Translations under genes and position numbers: made by a program
Part shown: positions 22,061-32,574 of the stretch, in pieces
Layout of the letters: each line of letters begins with the position of its first letter
Numbering within the stretch: the stretch's first letter is position 1
Assembly: GCA_021399435.1 (NCBI GenBank)
Contig: JAJTUP010000095.1
Location: 62,001 to 126,000, forward strand
Reading direction: 5' to 3'
DNA: 64,000 nt
Source of the DNA: Diaporthe sp. PMI_573
Lineage: Eukaryota > Ascomycota > Sordariomycetes > Diaporthales > Diaporthaceae
The notes under the pieces: model-generated
What the model was told of the DNA's origin: nothing
What the model saw: only the letters and a program-made list of their open reading frames with translations
The model's database searches: none

Positions 22061-22526
22061 GTATTGCCTGCACGGTATTTTTATACCGTGCAGTGCAAGC
22101 AGCACCGGAAACCGTGTAATACAGTGCATGGTCATTCAAATATCGTATAAATATGATATCAAATATGGTGCAAGTACTATGTAATACGAGTAATACGAGG
22201 TCTCTCCCCATACATGGGGCATTATGAAAATCCCAATTTACAGAACTTTTTACTAAGAAGTGTAACCCGGTTGGGCCGTTGATCTGCACTCAGCTGATGC
22301 CGATGCTAATAACGCCACCAAATAAAGGCGTCGCCACAAACTCCTGAGCGTTGAGTATGTAACAAGCTAGCCAGCTCTCCGAGCGCTTTCAGCTCTTTTC
22401 TTCAATGCAATCAATTTGCTGGTTCCAAGCACGCTTTTGGATGAATACGGCCTGTGCCCCTTACGTGAAGCGTGTCAGCTCCTGAATTTTCACCTACTTC
22501 ATCAACAAGTCTTATTCTACGAAATA

Positions 22527-22978
22527 ATGACTTCTCAGCGCTCAGGTATTAGCGCTTCCTTCACGGCTACATCATCCCAGACTTCAATAGCCCCTGATTC
22601 GTCGGTTATCAGCGACAACGGAGATGCTGACGTCGGAGAGACATCTATTTCGCCGTTGCTAACCTCTCAATTTAAGAAGAAGCGTACGTCGAAGATATGG
22701 GATCATACGCCCTTCGGAAGGAATCAGATCGTCCGTAATACGGAAGGTCAGATTATATGGCGTTGCAAGTACTGTAAAGGGAAGCCTGCCGAATATCTCG
22801 AAAATGGAGGCACGACACACATCTACAAGCACCTCAAATCTCACACTACTCTCGATATATTAACGCCTAATGAAGAAAGGGCTGCTAAAACAAGGAATCA
22901 CCTTGAGGAAGCCTTCTCACGGATGTCGGGAATAGATAATTCGAATAGAATGTATCTGCGGCATGTAGCCGCTTTATA
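22527..22978 (+). pseudogene. hAT transposase N-terminal fragment with BED finger
   Basis: From MTSQRSGISAS the frame runs through a Ser/Thr-rich leader to KKKRTSKIWDHTPFG and a BED zinc finger, WRCKYCKGKPAEYL...THIYKHLKSH (C-x2-C...H-x4-H). It stops being hAT-like after YLRHVAALYS, where a T10-G10 run and then a solo LTR follow. Everything from the catalytic domain on is missing. Confidence 0.75.
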
Positions 22979-23009
22979 TAGTTTTTTTTTTGGGGGGGGG
23001 GGCTGGGGA

Positions 23010-23014
23010 GGTGG
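23010..23014. repeat. 5-bp duplication flanking the solo LTR, left
   Basis: GGTGG, repeated at 23292-23296. Confidence 0.75.
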
Positions 23015-23291
23015 TGTCACGATAGCAGGCAGGCGGTTCCCGGGCAGGTGGACGTCGAGCAGTCAGGATGATCAGGCAGGTCTTCTATTTACTACGTACA
23101 GGCTCTATCCTCGGTAGGCACAGGCTCTGTTGACAAGACGTAGCTCGAAGAGCTACGAAACAGCTATCAGGACAGGGTGCGGAGTTTTATCGAGCCGGCG
23201 GCTCACGTAATCAGACCCCAACCCTCTGGGTTGGGCATCCCCCATAGCCTGGTCCGCCGCGGACCGAACGTAGGGAGCCAGGACTGTGACA
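23015..23291. mobile_element. Solo LTR, 277 bp, with 5-bp target duplication
   Basis: Starts TGTCACGATAGCAGG and ends CCAGGACTGTGACA (terminal TGTCAC/GTGACA), flanked on both sides by GGTGG. This is what recombination between two LTRs of a Ty3/gypsy-type element leaves. It includes the palindrome GGTCCGCCGCGGACC at 23251-23265. Orientation is not determined. Confidence 0.8.
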
Positions 23292-23296
23292 GGTGG

Positions 23297-25368
23297 CAAG
23301 GGCCGGCTCTGCTGCCTAGAAATCCGCCAACGGACCTTGCATGACTAATAACTTTTTCCACTTCTCGTCCCTGGTCTATCAAACCTGCGTTTGACAGGAA
23401 CAGTTCGGACAGACCAAGGCAGCGAGAAAATTTTTCCACTAACAATAATCGAAGAAAGTAGGCATAGGGAGGCCTCTAGCAGCACTGCCTACAGGGTAGC
23501 CCCAACAGTTACGCAGCAGAGAGTCGAACTACTGGGGTTGGCTTTTGCAGTTAATGTATACATAGGCCATCAAGCTGGACAAATATCAGAATGGCCTGTT
23601 GGTTAATTTCGGATGTGCCTGGACAGGAGCCGTACTGCCTTATTCGCCTGGCAAGCAAGGAGAGTGTGGAGATCTGGTTGACTAACCTGTTACCGAAACC
23701 CAGGCGTGGAACTGCCAACTCGGTTCGTCATGAGCATCGGCGACGCTCCGCAGGCAGCCAGCGCTCCGGTTGCTTTACCTGCTCTCATAATTACAGTCAA
23801 GAAAGGCAAAATGTGTCCCATCGTAAATTGCTAACTTCACGTCACGCCATCGCCAGCTGCTGATTACGGAGACCCAGTACCGCCCTATCGTGGGCTTACT
23901 TCAATTTCAATCTCAAAAATGTCCAATATTTGTCGTGGTGTTTGATGGATTGGGACGGTCCCAATTCCTACAGAAACTCAGCGAGTCAGAACTTTACTCT
24001 GTTACGTTTTTTGCTGCTTCCCATTTATTCACTACGATCCTTTCTAATCTATCTACTTTTATAAAACACCAGAGACATTCAATAAAAAGTCACCACCATC
24101 ATAGCTGCTGACTGAGGTGACGTTCTTGAGGGAAATATACTATTCCGGCGTCTTGGCTTCGGCCAAGTCACTCAGCCTCTCCTCTGCAACAGCGGGGTAG
24201 ATAAGACGGATAGGGGTATCGCTATCAGGTCACTAACAAGTGCTATAGCCGAAACTTTGATCTTTCGTTTGTCACCATTACATGGATGCTGGGTTACAAT
24301 AATTCAAGCTAACTTTTAAAGGATTTATAGTTCTTTTGAGAAAGCCTTACAGTACTGTACATTTAATTTCGTACTTTACTTCACTATCTTGCAAATCCCA
24401 AATTAGGGGCGACCAACCTTATTGGGGGCACTCTGGGCAGGGGCGCGAATGAGATTTCGAGTCGATGCTGCCAAGGAATGTGGAGCCCCATGCGAGCTTC
24501 CCACGGCCAGCCACATTGTCTCTTTTTCGGGCACATTATCGCCTCTCGGTTCAAACAAAATCACTAGCCTTTTTTCACACTGCTTAGCATCTGTGTCCTT
24601 TTTAGACTGCCTCGATGTCCGCGGTGCCAATGTGAAACTGTCTCCCGTAAAAAGTTTATCTCATTCTCCAATGCTTGAGGTCGGATTGATGGAAGGTGAA
24701 ACGACATTGTGTCTTTGATATAAATCTGTTTATAGAATAGTCTGAATAACTATCGAGATTGGATTAAATGAGCGGGCTAGTGTGTTTATCTTTCATTTCA
24801 ACTCAGTTCTGGAGTCTTCACTATTATACAGTATAATCTTTTTCCCCAATCTTTTCAGTTCTTCATCGCGGTACTTCTCAAAAGTGGCTACATTTTATAT
24901 ATCGAATAGCAAGGATTGTAATCCTTCTCACAAGCTAGTATTTCAATAATGTACTTTCGTCGCTCTGCAATGCGGCGGGAGCGTGGCCCACGCCCCTTTC
25001 TACTTCTGACTTCCGACATCGACTTTCCACTTTCCACTTTCCACTTTCGAGTTTCTAACACCTGTGTATGTAACCTACTGAGCTTTTCAAGTGAAACGAT
25101 CAAACTGCGTATCTTGGACATAAACCCTGACTCACCCGGTTTTTGGGACCTAGGAACATGGTTGATTTCTCGTTCAAAATACCTAAACCGTTTTCCAGAA
25201 TGCTCTACAGGGATTGGGAAGGAATATAGAGTTCTATGCATTCTACTCTATATACTTTCAATACCGTTTCTCGTACTCTAAAGTACTCCTGGGACTTCCC
25301 TTTGTGAACTCCATTCAACAATTAGCTTCATTTTAATGTTGATTTCTGGAATCATGTTTACTGTACAT
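23297..25368. other. Gene-free stretch with dispersed repeats
   Basis: No supported gene. 23821-23905 matches 51350-51432 in inverted orientation. Around 25018-25046 there is a short tandem array of a TTTCCAC-like unit. Short open frames (23391-23863, 24403-24718, 24888-25281) lack domains. Confidence 0.4.
23821..23905 (+). repeat. Dispersed repeat, copy 1
   Basis: Contains GCTGATTACGG, ACCCAG and TATCGTGGGCTT, matching the reverse complement of 51350-51432. No coding content is seen in either copy. Confidence 0.6.
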
Positions 25369-25508
25369 CAGTGATCTTATTGGATTGGATTGGAGCTGGA
25401 TCCGAGGGTCGCTCCAATCCAGTCCAGAGGTGAAGGCGTGATGCCTCCTGGATATTCCAGATCATATTTTTACCCTTTTGGGACGATTAGTAAGCCGTTG
25501 AATAAACC
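25369..25508 (-). mobile_element. 3' terminus of a hAT related to 18314-21386
   Basis: CAGTGATCTTATTGGATTGG followed by AGCTGGATCCGAG, CCAATCCAGTCCAGA, and TTTACCCTTTTGGGAC parallels the reverse complement of the last 140 bases of the intact hAT. The following bases before and after the Tigger-like element at 25518-27446 also fit the hAT 3' region, so the Tigger copy probably inserted into this relic. Confidence 0.75.
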
Positions 25509-25517
25509 TCGAGAATA

Positions 25518-25553
25518 CCGTATATACTCGACAAATTCACGATACCCCCGGTC
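25518..25553. repeat. Left 36-bp terminal inverted repeat
   Basis: Perfect inverse of 27411-27446. Confidence 0.95.
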
Positions 25554-25697
25554 GCCTAATTAGGCCTAATCTTACCTAGGCTGAAGCTATAGCCACCTTA
25601 CTAATCTACGCTAGGTTTAGCCCCCCAGAGATGCCCATCACGTCTCTAACGCGTCGATCTTGAAGTTATTTGTTTACTGCTGGTCTCATGGGTCACA

Positions 25698-27350
25698 ATG
25701 CCTCCCCTAGGCCCAATCTCAACCAACATCCTACAAAAAAAGCCAGGGCCAAAGCCCAAGCCCCTTCATGAGCGAAAAGCTCCTTCATTTAAGCCAGTTA
25801 CACGGGTAGAACGGTCATACAAGCAGAAAAAACGTGTTGAAGTTCTTCTATTTCTTTTGAACCACCGTATCCCAGGAACTACTGGAGGTAGAGGTGGCCA
25901 TTATCGACAAGACCTCCCACCTTCCCAAGATGGCTTCCGTCCTCCTACACTATTTGAAGCCTCCCAGTTCTTCAAGATCCCTGAAGCAACTATAAGGACT
26001 TGGTGGAAAAAGCGGGATCAGCTTGTACGCAAAGAGGATCAACGAAGGTATCACCCTAGATGGCCAGAGTTGGAAGACAAGCTTTACACCTGTTTTCTTA
26101 CACGGCGAACAGAAAATAGAATTGTTTCTATCGGCTGGTTTCGACGAGAATCAAAAAGGCTATTTAAGGACACCTACCCTGAAAGCGTTCACCTCTGGGT
26201 ATTCTCTACCGGCTGGTTTAGAGGCTTTCTACATCGACATAGGATTTCACATAGAAAAGTTACTAAGAAGGCTACCAAGCTTCCTGCAGAGTACCTTGAA
26301 GTTGTGAATAACTTCGTCAAGTTCATTAGACGTATATCTCAACCAAGAGATTCTCTCTCAGTACCAGTATCAGCACCAGCACCAGCACCAGCACCAGCAC
26401 CAGCACCAGCACCAGCACCAGCACCAGCACCAGTTGTCAACAACTCACCTCCTCGGCGGTTCTCCAAATCAGCAATCCTAAATCTGGACGAAACTCCTAT
26501 TCCATTTGAGTATAATTCTGGATGTACATATACTTCTACAGGCTCGAAGTCAGTACAGGCAAAAACAGAACGGAGTGGATGGGATAAACGACAAGCTACT
26601 CTTATTCTCTACATCTCTGCAGATGGCATACAGAGATTCAAGCCGAAGATTATATTCCATGGTACTTCAGGACCTGCAGGAAGGATATACAATCAGGAAT
26701 CCTCATCCTACAGTCCTGATGTTACTGTGGAATTCAATCCTACAGCTTACAATAATGAGGAATTATTCGGTAAATGGATTACTGAAGAAGTAGACGCAGT
26801 AGCTAAGGATATGAAGGATTTCCTATTGGTTATGGATGTTGCTAGATTCCATGTAACTGACACTATCAAGCAACAGTTGAAGGATCTAGGGGTTACTATT
26901 GCATTGATACCAGCTGGCTGTACTAGTCTCCTTCAGCCATTGGATACTGCAGTCAACCATCCCTTCAAGCTTTGGCTTCAGGAATTTACTGACGAATATA
27001 TGACAGAGAAAGAGAAGGAAAGCCCTGGACATATATGGACAGTCTCTGACATGCGTATAATGACTACCTGGGTAGTAGCCAGGGCAGTAAAACGTCTGGA
27101 AGAAAGGCCAGAGTTGGTTCAGAATGCCTTCATTCACACTGGAATTTCTATTCGTCCTGATGGAAGTCAGGTTAACATGGTCCGTATCAAGGATATAGAG
27201 CCTTCTCAAATCAACTGGGAAGGCTGGGAAACGGCTAAGGAACCTACCATGAAGATGGAGTATGAGGAAGTGTCTGTAACACCTCTGGAAGAGATGGACC
27301 TCTTTGTGAAGGAAGAGGAGGTTCAAGACTGTATTACTGTAGCTTGTTAG
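25698..27350 (+). CDS. Tigger/pogo-like DDE transposase with Ala-Pro linker
   Basis: 550 residues, intact. The N-terminus is basic; a helix-turn-helix lies near 80-105 (TLFEASQFFKIPEATIRTWW) and a second DNA-binding region near 125-195. An Ala-Pro repeat (about 226-245), encoded by a hexanucleotide array at 26371-26434, links it to the catalytic core. Catalytic residues are Asp264 in LNLDETPIPF, Asp380 in LVMDVARFH and Asp416 in LLQPLDTAV, with DD35D spacing. An acidic tail follows. It differs strongly from the transposase at 7431-9113, so it is a separate lineage. Probably active or recently active. Confidence 0.93.
   Translation: MPPLGPISTNILQKKPGPKPKPLHERKAPSFKPVTRVERSYKQKKRVEVLLFLLNHRIPGTTGGRGGHYRQDLPPSQDGFRPPTLFEASQFFKIPEATIRTWWKKRDQLVRKEDQRRYHPRWPELEDKLYTCFLTRRTENRIVSIGWFRRESKRLFKDTYPESVHLWVFSTGWFRGFLHRHRISHRKVTKKATKLPAEYLEVVNNFVKFIRRISQPRDSLSVPVSAPAPAPAPAPAPAPAPAPAPVVNNSPPRRFSKSAILNLDETPIPFEYNSGCTYTSTGSKSVQAKTERSGWDKRQATLILYISADGIQRFKPKIIFHGTSGPAGRIYNQESSSYSPDVTVEFNPTAYNNEELFGKWITEEVDAVAKDMKDFLLVMDVARFHVTDTIKQQLKDLGVTIALIPAGCTSLLQPLDTAVNHPFKLWLQEFTDEYMTEKEKESPGHIWTVSDMRIMTTWVVARAVKRLEERPELVQNAFIHTGISIRPDGSQVNMVRIKDIEPSQINWEGWETAKEPTMKMEYEEVSVTPLEEMDLFVKEEEVQDCITVAC
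26371..26434 (+). repeat. CACCAG hexanucleotide array inside the transposase
   Basis: About ten tandem copies encode the Ala-Pro linker. Copy number probably varies between element copies. Confidence 0.85.
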
Positions 27351-27410
27351 TGTATCCAAAACCCTGGCCATGGTGGCTTCAAACTAGACCAAAATAGGAC
27401 TAGTCTTAGT

Positions 27411-27446
27411 GACCGGGGGTATCGTGAATTTGTCGAGTATATACGG
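27411..27446. repeat. Right 36-bp terminal inverted repeat
   Basis: Perfect inverse of 25518-25553, followed by TA. Confidence 0.95.
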
Positions 27447-27527
27447 TATATGTAGAACAAGATGTCACATCCAACAGACCAAAACCTCATACAGTTGATC
27501 AAACCGGAAGGATGGCCTTCCAGCTAG

Positions 27528-27696
27528 TCAGAGGTTGGTATCAGCTGCCTTATGTCTCCCGAAAAGCAAGTTCTTCAACCACGACCTTACCATCTGAGTA
27601 ACGGCAATTGTGCTTGCATCTAAGCGCGACCTCTTGGGCGAAACCATACTACCAGCGGAAGAAAAGGTCCTCTCACACTCAGAAGCCATTGCTGGC
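27528..27696 (-). pseudogene. hAT transposase C-terminal fragment
   Basis: The minus strand reads MASECERTFSSAGSMVSPKR and AVTQMVRSWLKN, the hAT dimerisation signature. Homology starts exactly at the left end of the deleted hAT at 27697, so that element appears to have landed in this older copy. Its upstream part was not found beyond 29458. Confidence 0.75.
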
Positions 27697-29458
27697 CAGC
27701 GTTCCACGCAAACCAAACAAAGCAAATGGGATAGTCCCGCTTGATTTGCTTTGCTAATATAGCCCATTTGCGGACTTGCCTCTAATTTTTTCGCCTTGTT
27801 GACTTGGTTGACTTGCCCATTTGCCACTGGAAAGGCCCCACAACTTTCCTAAATAGGAAGGTATGATAGCTCCTCTGGGTTGGTCATCACCGCCATCTCT
27901 GCCGCCGGCCCAGCCATAGTCCCTTTCTTCAGCCAGTCCTTTAAACAAAGCAGCATTTCGAGTGTTGCCCCCTTCATTCTGTGCCTCTGTGAGGTTATCG
28001 TGAGCTTCCCTTGGCTAAAGACCCGCTCGCACTCTGATGACATCGCAGGCACAGATAGCACGTCTATGGCCATTTGTGACAGAATAGGGAACTCTGTACG
28101 ATGGTCTCGCCACCAGTAAAGAGGGTTAAGAGGAACCTCACGCCCGGCTTTGTCTCTCTGCCGAGGGATCCTCATCGCGACATAATTCTTATACTCCATT
28201 TCTGGCGTCAACGGCTGTTGTTGTGCCTCTGGTTCAGGCGATGGCGACGGCTCCATAAACGCTGTTCTTCGCTTCTCCATAACTGATAGCTGAGGATTAG
28301 CAACAACAGGCTGGGGAGGCTGTGACTGTTGTGGAGGAGGAGTTGTTGCTTTATCAGTCGGCCTCATCCAACAATAGCGGCGCCGCTTTCCTGATACCAC
28401 CTGTGCGATAACGAGGATGAAGAATCGTAGCCGCTAAGTAAATCGGGCAGCTTCGCAACCTCCTCTTGTATTTGGCCACCAAATATAAAGCCTCTTGGAC
28501 CGAGACCTGGAGAAAGAGAGCGCCTTCAAAGCCATATTCAGCCTCCCGTTGCTTCTGCCGCCACGATGTGCCCCGCGATGTAGATGTATCAGACTCTTCA
28601 GCCTCCTCTTGTTGCTGCCGCTGGCGCGATCTAGGCCACGATGATGACTGTGATGATGATGATGGGGAGGCCGCTGCCGCTGTGGGGATAACCTCTGTAC
28701 TGGAGGCTGTGATCTCGTCAACAATTTCTTCTTCAGCATGTGTCTCTTTGCCACCAAATCGTTGAAGCCATACGCGTAGGTGCTGTTCCAAATCCCATAG
28801 CGAGGAGAAGACATCGTGAATCGCCGCACTGTTACCTTCGTGAAGCCTCGTATGGTACAGAAACGGTTGAAGAAGATCGCGTACCGACTCAATCACTTTT
28901 CGGCTGGGGGTCTGGCATCCATCTGGCGGCTACAAACTGATGGCGCCGGCCTTTGACTGTGATATGTGGGAGGTCTTTGAGGGAACCAATAGCAAAGCGA
29001 GCTGTCGCGTCGTGAGTGTCAATTTGGCTCTGGATGGATTGCGAGGAAGGCTGACGAGGCTGGCCAAGCAGCGAAAGGGCGTTTGTAGCCATGATGATGC
29101 CTACAGTACAGGTACACTCGATGATGAGACGCGACGAAGCCTAAGATCAGAGGACGGCTACAACAAACAGCTCAACTGCAGAAAAGCTGACAGATTTGAC
29201 TCCGAATGCGGGGGGGGGCCAAATCGGGCTAACGATCGACATAGGTTTCGGAGCAAAACAACAAAAATGGGCTCACGATCCTCAATACAGTGGGGCAAAC
29301 AGAGTCACATGTGGGGCCGCCAGGTTAACGTCCATTTGTTTGGTTCGTTTGCAAGTCATTTGCATATAAATGTCCCTTGTTTGGCTTGCTGAAATGTCGG
29401 GCTTTGCGACTTTCATTTGGCAAATGACTTGCAAAGGCTTGGTTTGCGTGGAACGCTG
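27697..29458 (-). mobile_element. Internally deleted hAT element
   Basis: Ends carry a perfect 20-bp inverted repeat, CAGCGTTCCACGCAAACCAA at 27697 and its complement ending at 29458, followed by scattered CATTTG/GACTTG subterminal motifs. Inside is only part of a transposase. An 8-bp duplication is not visible (TTGCTGGC left, CTTCAACA right), so one flank has probably changed since insertion. Confidence 0.75.
27849..29092 (-). pseudogene. hAT transposase with internal deletion and frameshift
   Basis: On the minus strand a short N-terminal piece (MATNALSLLGQPRQPSS..., 29092-28889) runs directly into the C-terminal half: VRDLLQPFLYHTRLHEGN (28890 region), a Ser/Glu-rich spacer, then YLAATILHPRYR, and in another frame PLYWWRDHRTEFPILSQMAI and MSSECERVFSQGKLTITSQR. 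The BED finger and most of the catalytic fold are missing, and the last two pieces are out of frame near 28390. It could not make transposase, but its ends could be moved by a related enzyme. Confidence 0.75.
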
Positions 29459-29602
29459 CTTCAACACAACGGACCTGGCGGCCCCATTGACCTTATGTAT
29501 AAGAAACCGACATCTTTTCAGTCGTTAGAAAAACAATCAAGAGATTTTATCCCTACGATCCAGATCCATCAGAAATTGCGACACAAGATCCAATTCTACT
29601 AG

Positions 29603-29893
29603 CTAGACCCTGAGCCTATTATGCTCACCAGCAGTGTTCTTCTCCAATATATTTGACTCCTCACTACCGTCATCTCCACTGCCGTCTTCTTCCCCTTCCG
29701 CACTCCGCCCACTGGTACCAGCCTCATCCCCTGCTTCGTCTTCCATCAAGCCGATACTGGAGTTATCAAATGCCTTCCGCTCTGGGCGTCCATACCAAGC
29801 CCGTAGGCACTCGCTGGCTTCGATTACGTCCATCCGAAGTCGTGAACGACGATCCGTAAGGAGGAGCTTGGCACTGCTAAATCCATACCACAT
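29603..29893 (-). pseudogene. C-terminal fragment of a hAT related to 18314-21386
   Basis: Reads FSSAKLLLTDRRSRLRMDVI, ASECLRAWYGRPERKAFDN and an acidic tail ending EHNRLRV, nearly the same as the C-terminus of the intact hAT transposase. Nothing upstream of the dimerisation motif is preserved, and the 3' flank does not match the intact element. Confidence 0.8.
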
Positions 29894-29996
29894 CGCCCAG
29901 GCTGAATTAAATCGGAGGCTGCTACTAGGCCCTACATGTTTTTTTTTGTTTCAAGTAAGATGTTGGGTATTGTTCGGAAGCGATTGATGCAGTTGA

Positions 29997-31141
29997 TCAC
30001 CGGAGCTGATTGTTCTGGTAGTAATGCACAATCAGATCGTAAGCAAGTAAGCGTTCTCTTTGGAGCAGCGTCTTCGTTTCGTCACGGCCCAGCAGCTCTT
30101 GGTGTGCGGATATGACTTCCAGGACAACGTCCCTTAAGCCTCTATCTGTGTCGATGGTAGAATTATAAGTTTCGCTAACTGCACCAAGGAAGTCGCTAGT
30201 GTCCCAACATTGAAATGCCAGAGACTTGAATTTGGTTAAGGCCAGGCCCTTGAGACCATCAACTGCGTATTTCTCAGCAAGTGCGTAGACCTTAGCATGG
30301 AGTAGAAGATCAGAGGATCTTATATCGTTATCCTGAAACCCTGTTGAAGATGATTGTAGGCAATCGGAAGCTTGGTCCTCAGACGACTGAGGAAGACGGT
30401 CGATATCAATAGGATGTCGATAATCAAGGCGGTAGAAGTATTGAACCATGATGTCGACGACAGAAGGTTCATCGTCGGGAAGGGAAATTGCGCCATCGCG
30501 AGCTTCCTGTGAGATAGTTTGCGTCAGCAGAACAGCTTCAACAGAATGGATCGATGTGAGTACCTTGAAAGAGTGCCGGCATGCGGCTGCCAAAAAGTCG
30601 GAGCGGAGACAGACGATAGCACGATGCACGCGATATTCCTTAGCTGTAGACGAAATAGTGAGATCTGAGTATATCCCGGTCGAGTAAAGGCTGGTAGAGT
30701 ATTAGATCATCAGAGTTGCGATACAGGGAGTGAAACTGACGTCTCAAGGGACCTGTAGAGGTCTTGTTGTGGCTGGCCGGTGGTCACCATGTCGGGTTCG
30801 ACTTGAATAGGAGTGGGGGCAGGAGTCGACACGGGAACTGGGCAGTCGGGCTTCCGGGGCTGAAAGAGTTCTGGGAAGGCACGCTGGGCGAAGTAGGAAG
30901 AGTCAAATATGTTGTCCTTCTGTAAGGATCGTAGGACGGTGATCAGTCGATCGGTTGAGAAACCAGGCACCCAGAGATTGCGACGGTGAACAAGAGATGC
31001 GATGGGCTTTCGCTGGCGCAGTCGTGCGTTGTTGAAGTCGGAGAAGACAGCTCTGCAATCGGCGTCGCGATAGACTGTGAGTCTTTCGGACCTGGACGGT
31101 TCTGTGTACACGCTGCGATCCCGGTTGTTTAGGCGTGGCAT
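29997..31141 (-). CDS. BTB/POZ domain protein, three exons
   Basis: Exons 31141-30741, 30690-30564 and 30506-29997 join through introns 30740-30691 and 30563-30507 and close at 345 residues. The BTB fold is in the second and third exons: TGIYSDLTISSTAKEYRVHR, AIVCLRSDFLAAACRHSFK, then ISLPDDEPSVVDIMVQYFY and LLLHAKVYALAEKYAVDGL. The first exon (134 residues) is Arg- and Pro-rich with no known domain. Fungal proteins of this type are numerous and bind partners through the BTB fold, some as cullin-3 adaptors; no specific role can be given. Confidence 0.85.
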
Positions 31142-32574
31142 GTCTGATGTGAGGAACGAACTCTCTCAACTCGACGTGGTCAACTGACGGACGGTCGACG
31201 TCCCGGTAGCTGCCGGGCGGCTGGCTCGCGATTTTCCAGCACCAAAGGATGGGGCTCATGCGCGCGCCGCCGCCCAAGATCCCGCTCACCGCGTTTCATG
31301 TGCCCCGCATCCCAGCCACCCATATAAAAAGTACCACCCAAATCCACCCAAACTCTTCATGTTGGTACCCCAAGCTTCCCACAAGTACATGAGCATTTCA
31401 CAAAAATCATGATTGACTGAGGTTTGGTAGAGCTGTCATTTATTTCCGGGATATTTTGTACTTTCTGCCTCTGTCCAGCATTGACGACTCGTGCTTCCCA
31501 TACGTTGAATTTCGGGTACTTCCCCCTTTCCGGCCCGAATGTAAGGATATCTGACCAAATCAGCTTGTAAAGTCTCCTCGGTCTCACGCCTGAGCTTTTA
31601 TGAGCTTGACTTCTGCTTCCTCAATATGTACTTGTCGCGTCCTGACTACTGTCCAAGCGCGCGTTCTCATGAATGGCAAGCCTTGAAAAAAGTGAGTCCA
31701 GTACATGATCCGTAGTTTTTTGGCCACCTTCATCGCCTTGCCCTAACCAAGGGTCCCATTAACATGGTCTGGGTTCGTCAAACACTGTTCGTGCAATGAC
31801 TTGATGATACGGGAGAGAGGTTCAATCTCCCTCATCGTCGAAAAACGTTCTGTAATGCTTGCTACGGAAGACACGAGCATTGTCAGGTACCTGGATTGCC
31901 GGCGTCATCGTTCTATGTGTATGCATGGACCGGGCTATCTCCAGAATGAGCAGTACGCGTGGTAACAGTGATAAGCCTCAGATAAGTACAATCTGAATCA
32001 TGAAGAAATCTTACTCCAATGTATGACTGCGCGTGGCAGGCCGCGCCTTAAGAACAATAGTACGTGTCCAACAATTGGGCCTGATAGTCTTCCGTGTTTT
32101 GGACCTCTGTTTCCGCTATGAAGATGTTGGGTATGAGGCATGGCCAGCTCGCACGCATGACCAGCTCGCACGCACGACCGGCCCTGGAGGGTCTCTTGGT
32201 GTTCCCGCGAGAGCCTGGGGACGGCGTGCAGTCGACATTGGCCGGCGGCGTTCCCATCATTCCCTCGCAGTCACGAGTACAATCGCCATACAAGGGCCAG
32301 GAGCTGCCGTCGCCCTCGATCAGCCCGAACTTCTCCTTGTGATCCTACAGGTGCCGGCCCAGCTCGTGCAGGTCCCGCTCGGGCATTCAAGTCCCAGATG
32401 GCTTGAGAACGGATCAGACACCCGCTTGTGCACGATGATCACGGAGAATGTGCTCGATTTGACCGAGCTCGTCAAAGGGGCTTACTGGGCTGCTCAAGTC
32501 CGAGGATTTCATTCTTTCTTTGAGAAGATTTGGCGATTACGATTTGCATTACTTTAGGGCAATGCACTATGGGG
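31142..32574. other. Stretch with no supported gene
   Basis: Minus-strand readings near 32050-32400 (ERDLHELGRHL, DHKEKFGLIEGDGSSWPLYG) look protein-like but are split by stops and could not be assigned. They end close to the hAT insertion at 32575, which may have landed in an already dying gene. Confidence 0.35.
32567..32574. repeat. 8-bp target-site duplication, left
   Basis: CTATGGGG, repeated exactly at 35562-35569. Confidence 0.93.

Larger units (their letters stand above)
25518..27446 (+). mobile_element. Complete Tigger/pogo-like transposon with perfect 36-bp inverted repeats
   Basis: Left repeat 25518-25553 starts CCGTATATACTCGACAAATT and ends CCCCGGTC; right repeat 27411-27446 is its exact inverse. 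TA dinucleotides at 25516-25517 and 27447-27448 are the expected target duplication. One uninterrupted gene lies inside. Length is 1929 bp. Confidence 0.95.

Noticed and set aside
26371..26434. Tandem repeat considered as a CRISPR-like or satellite array
   Set aside because: It is a simple in-frame hexanucleotide inside a transposase; no spacers.
29603..29893. Idea that this C-terminal hAT fragment and the terminus at 25369-25508 are one element split by later insertions
   Set aside because: The sequence just downstream of 29603 does not match the intact hAT's 3' region, so two independent fragments fit better.
31815..31840. tRNA T-arm-like GGTTCAATCTCC
   Set aside because: No acceptor stem, D-arm or anticodon arm at the required distances on either side.
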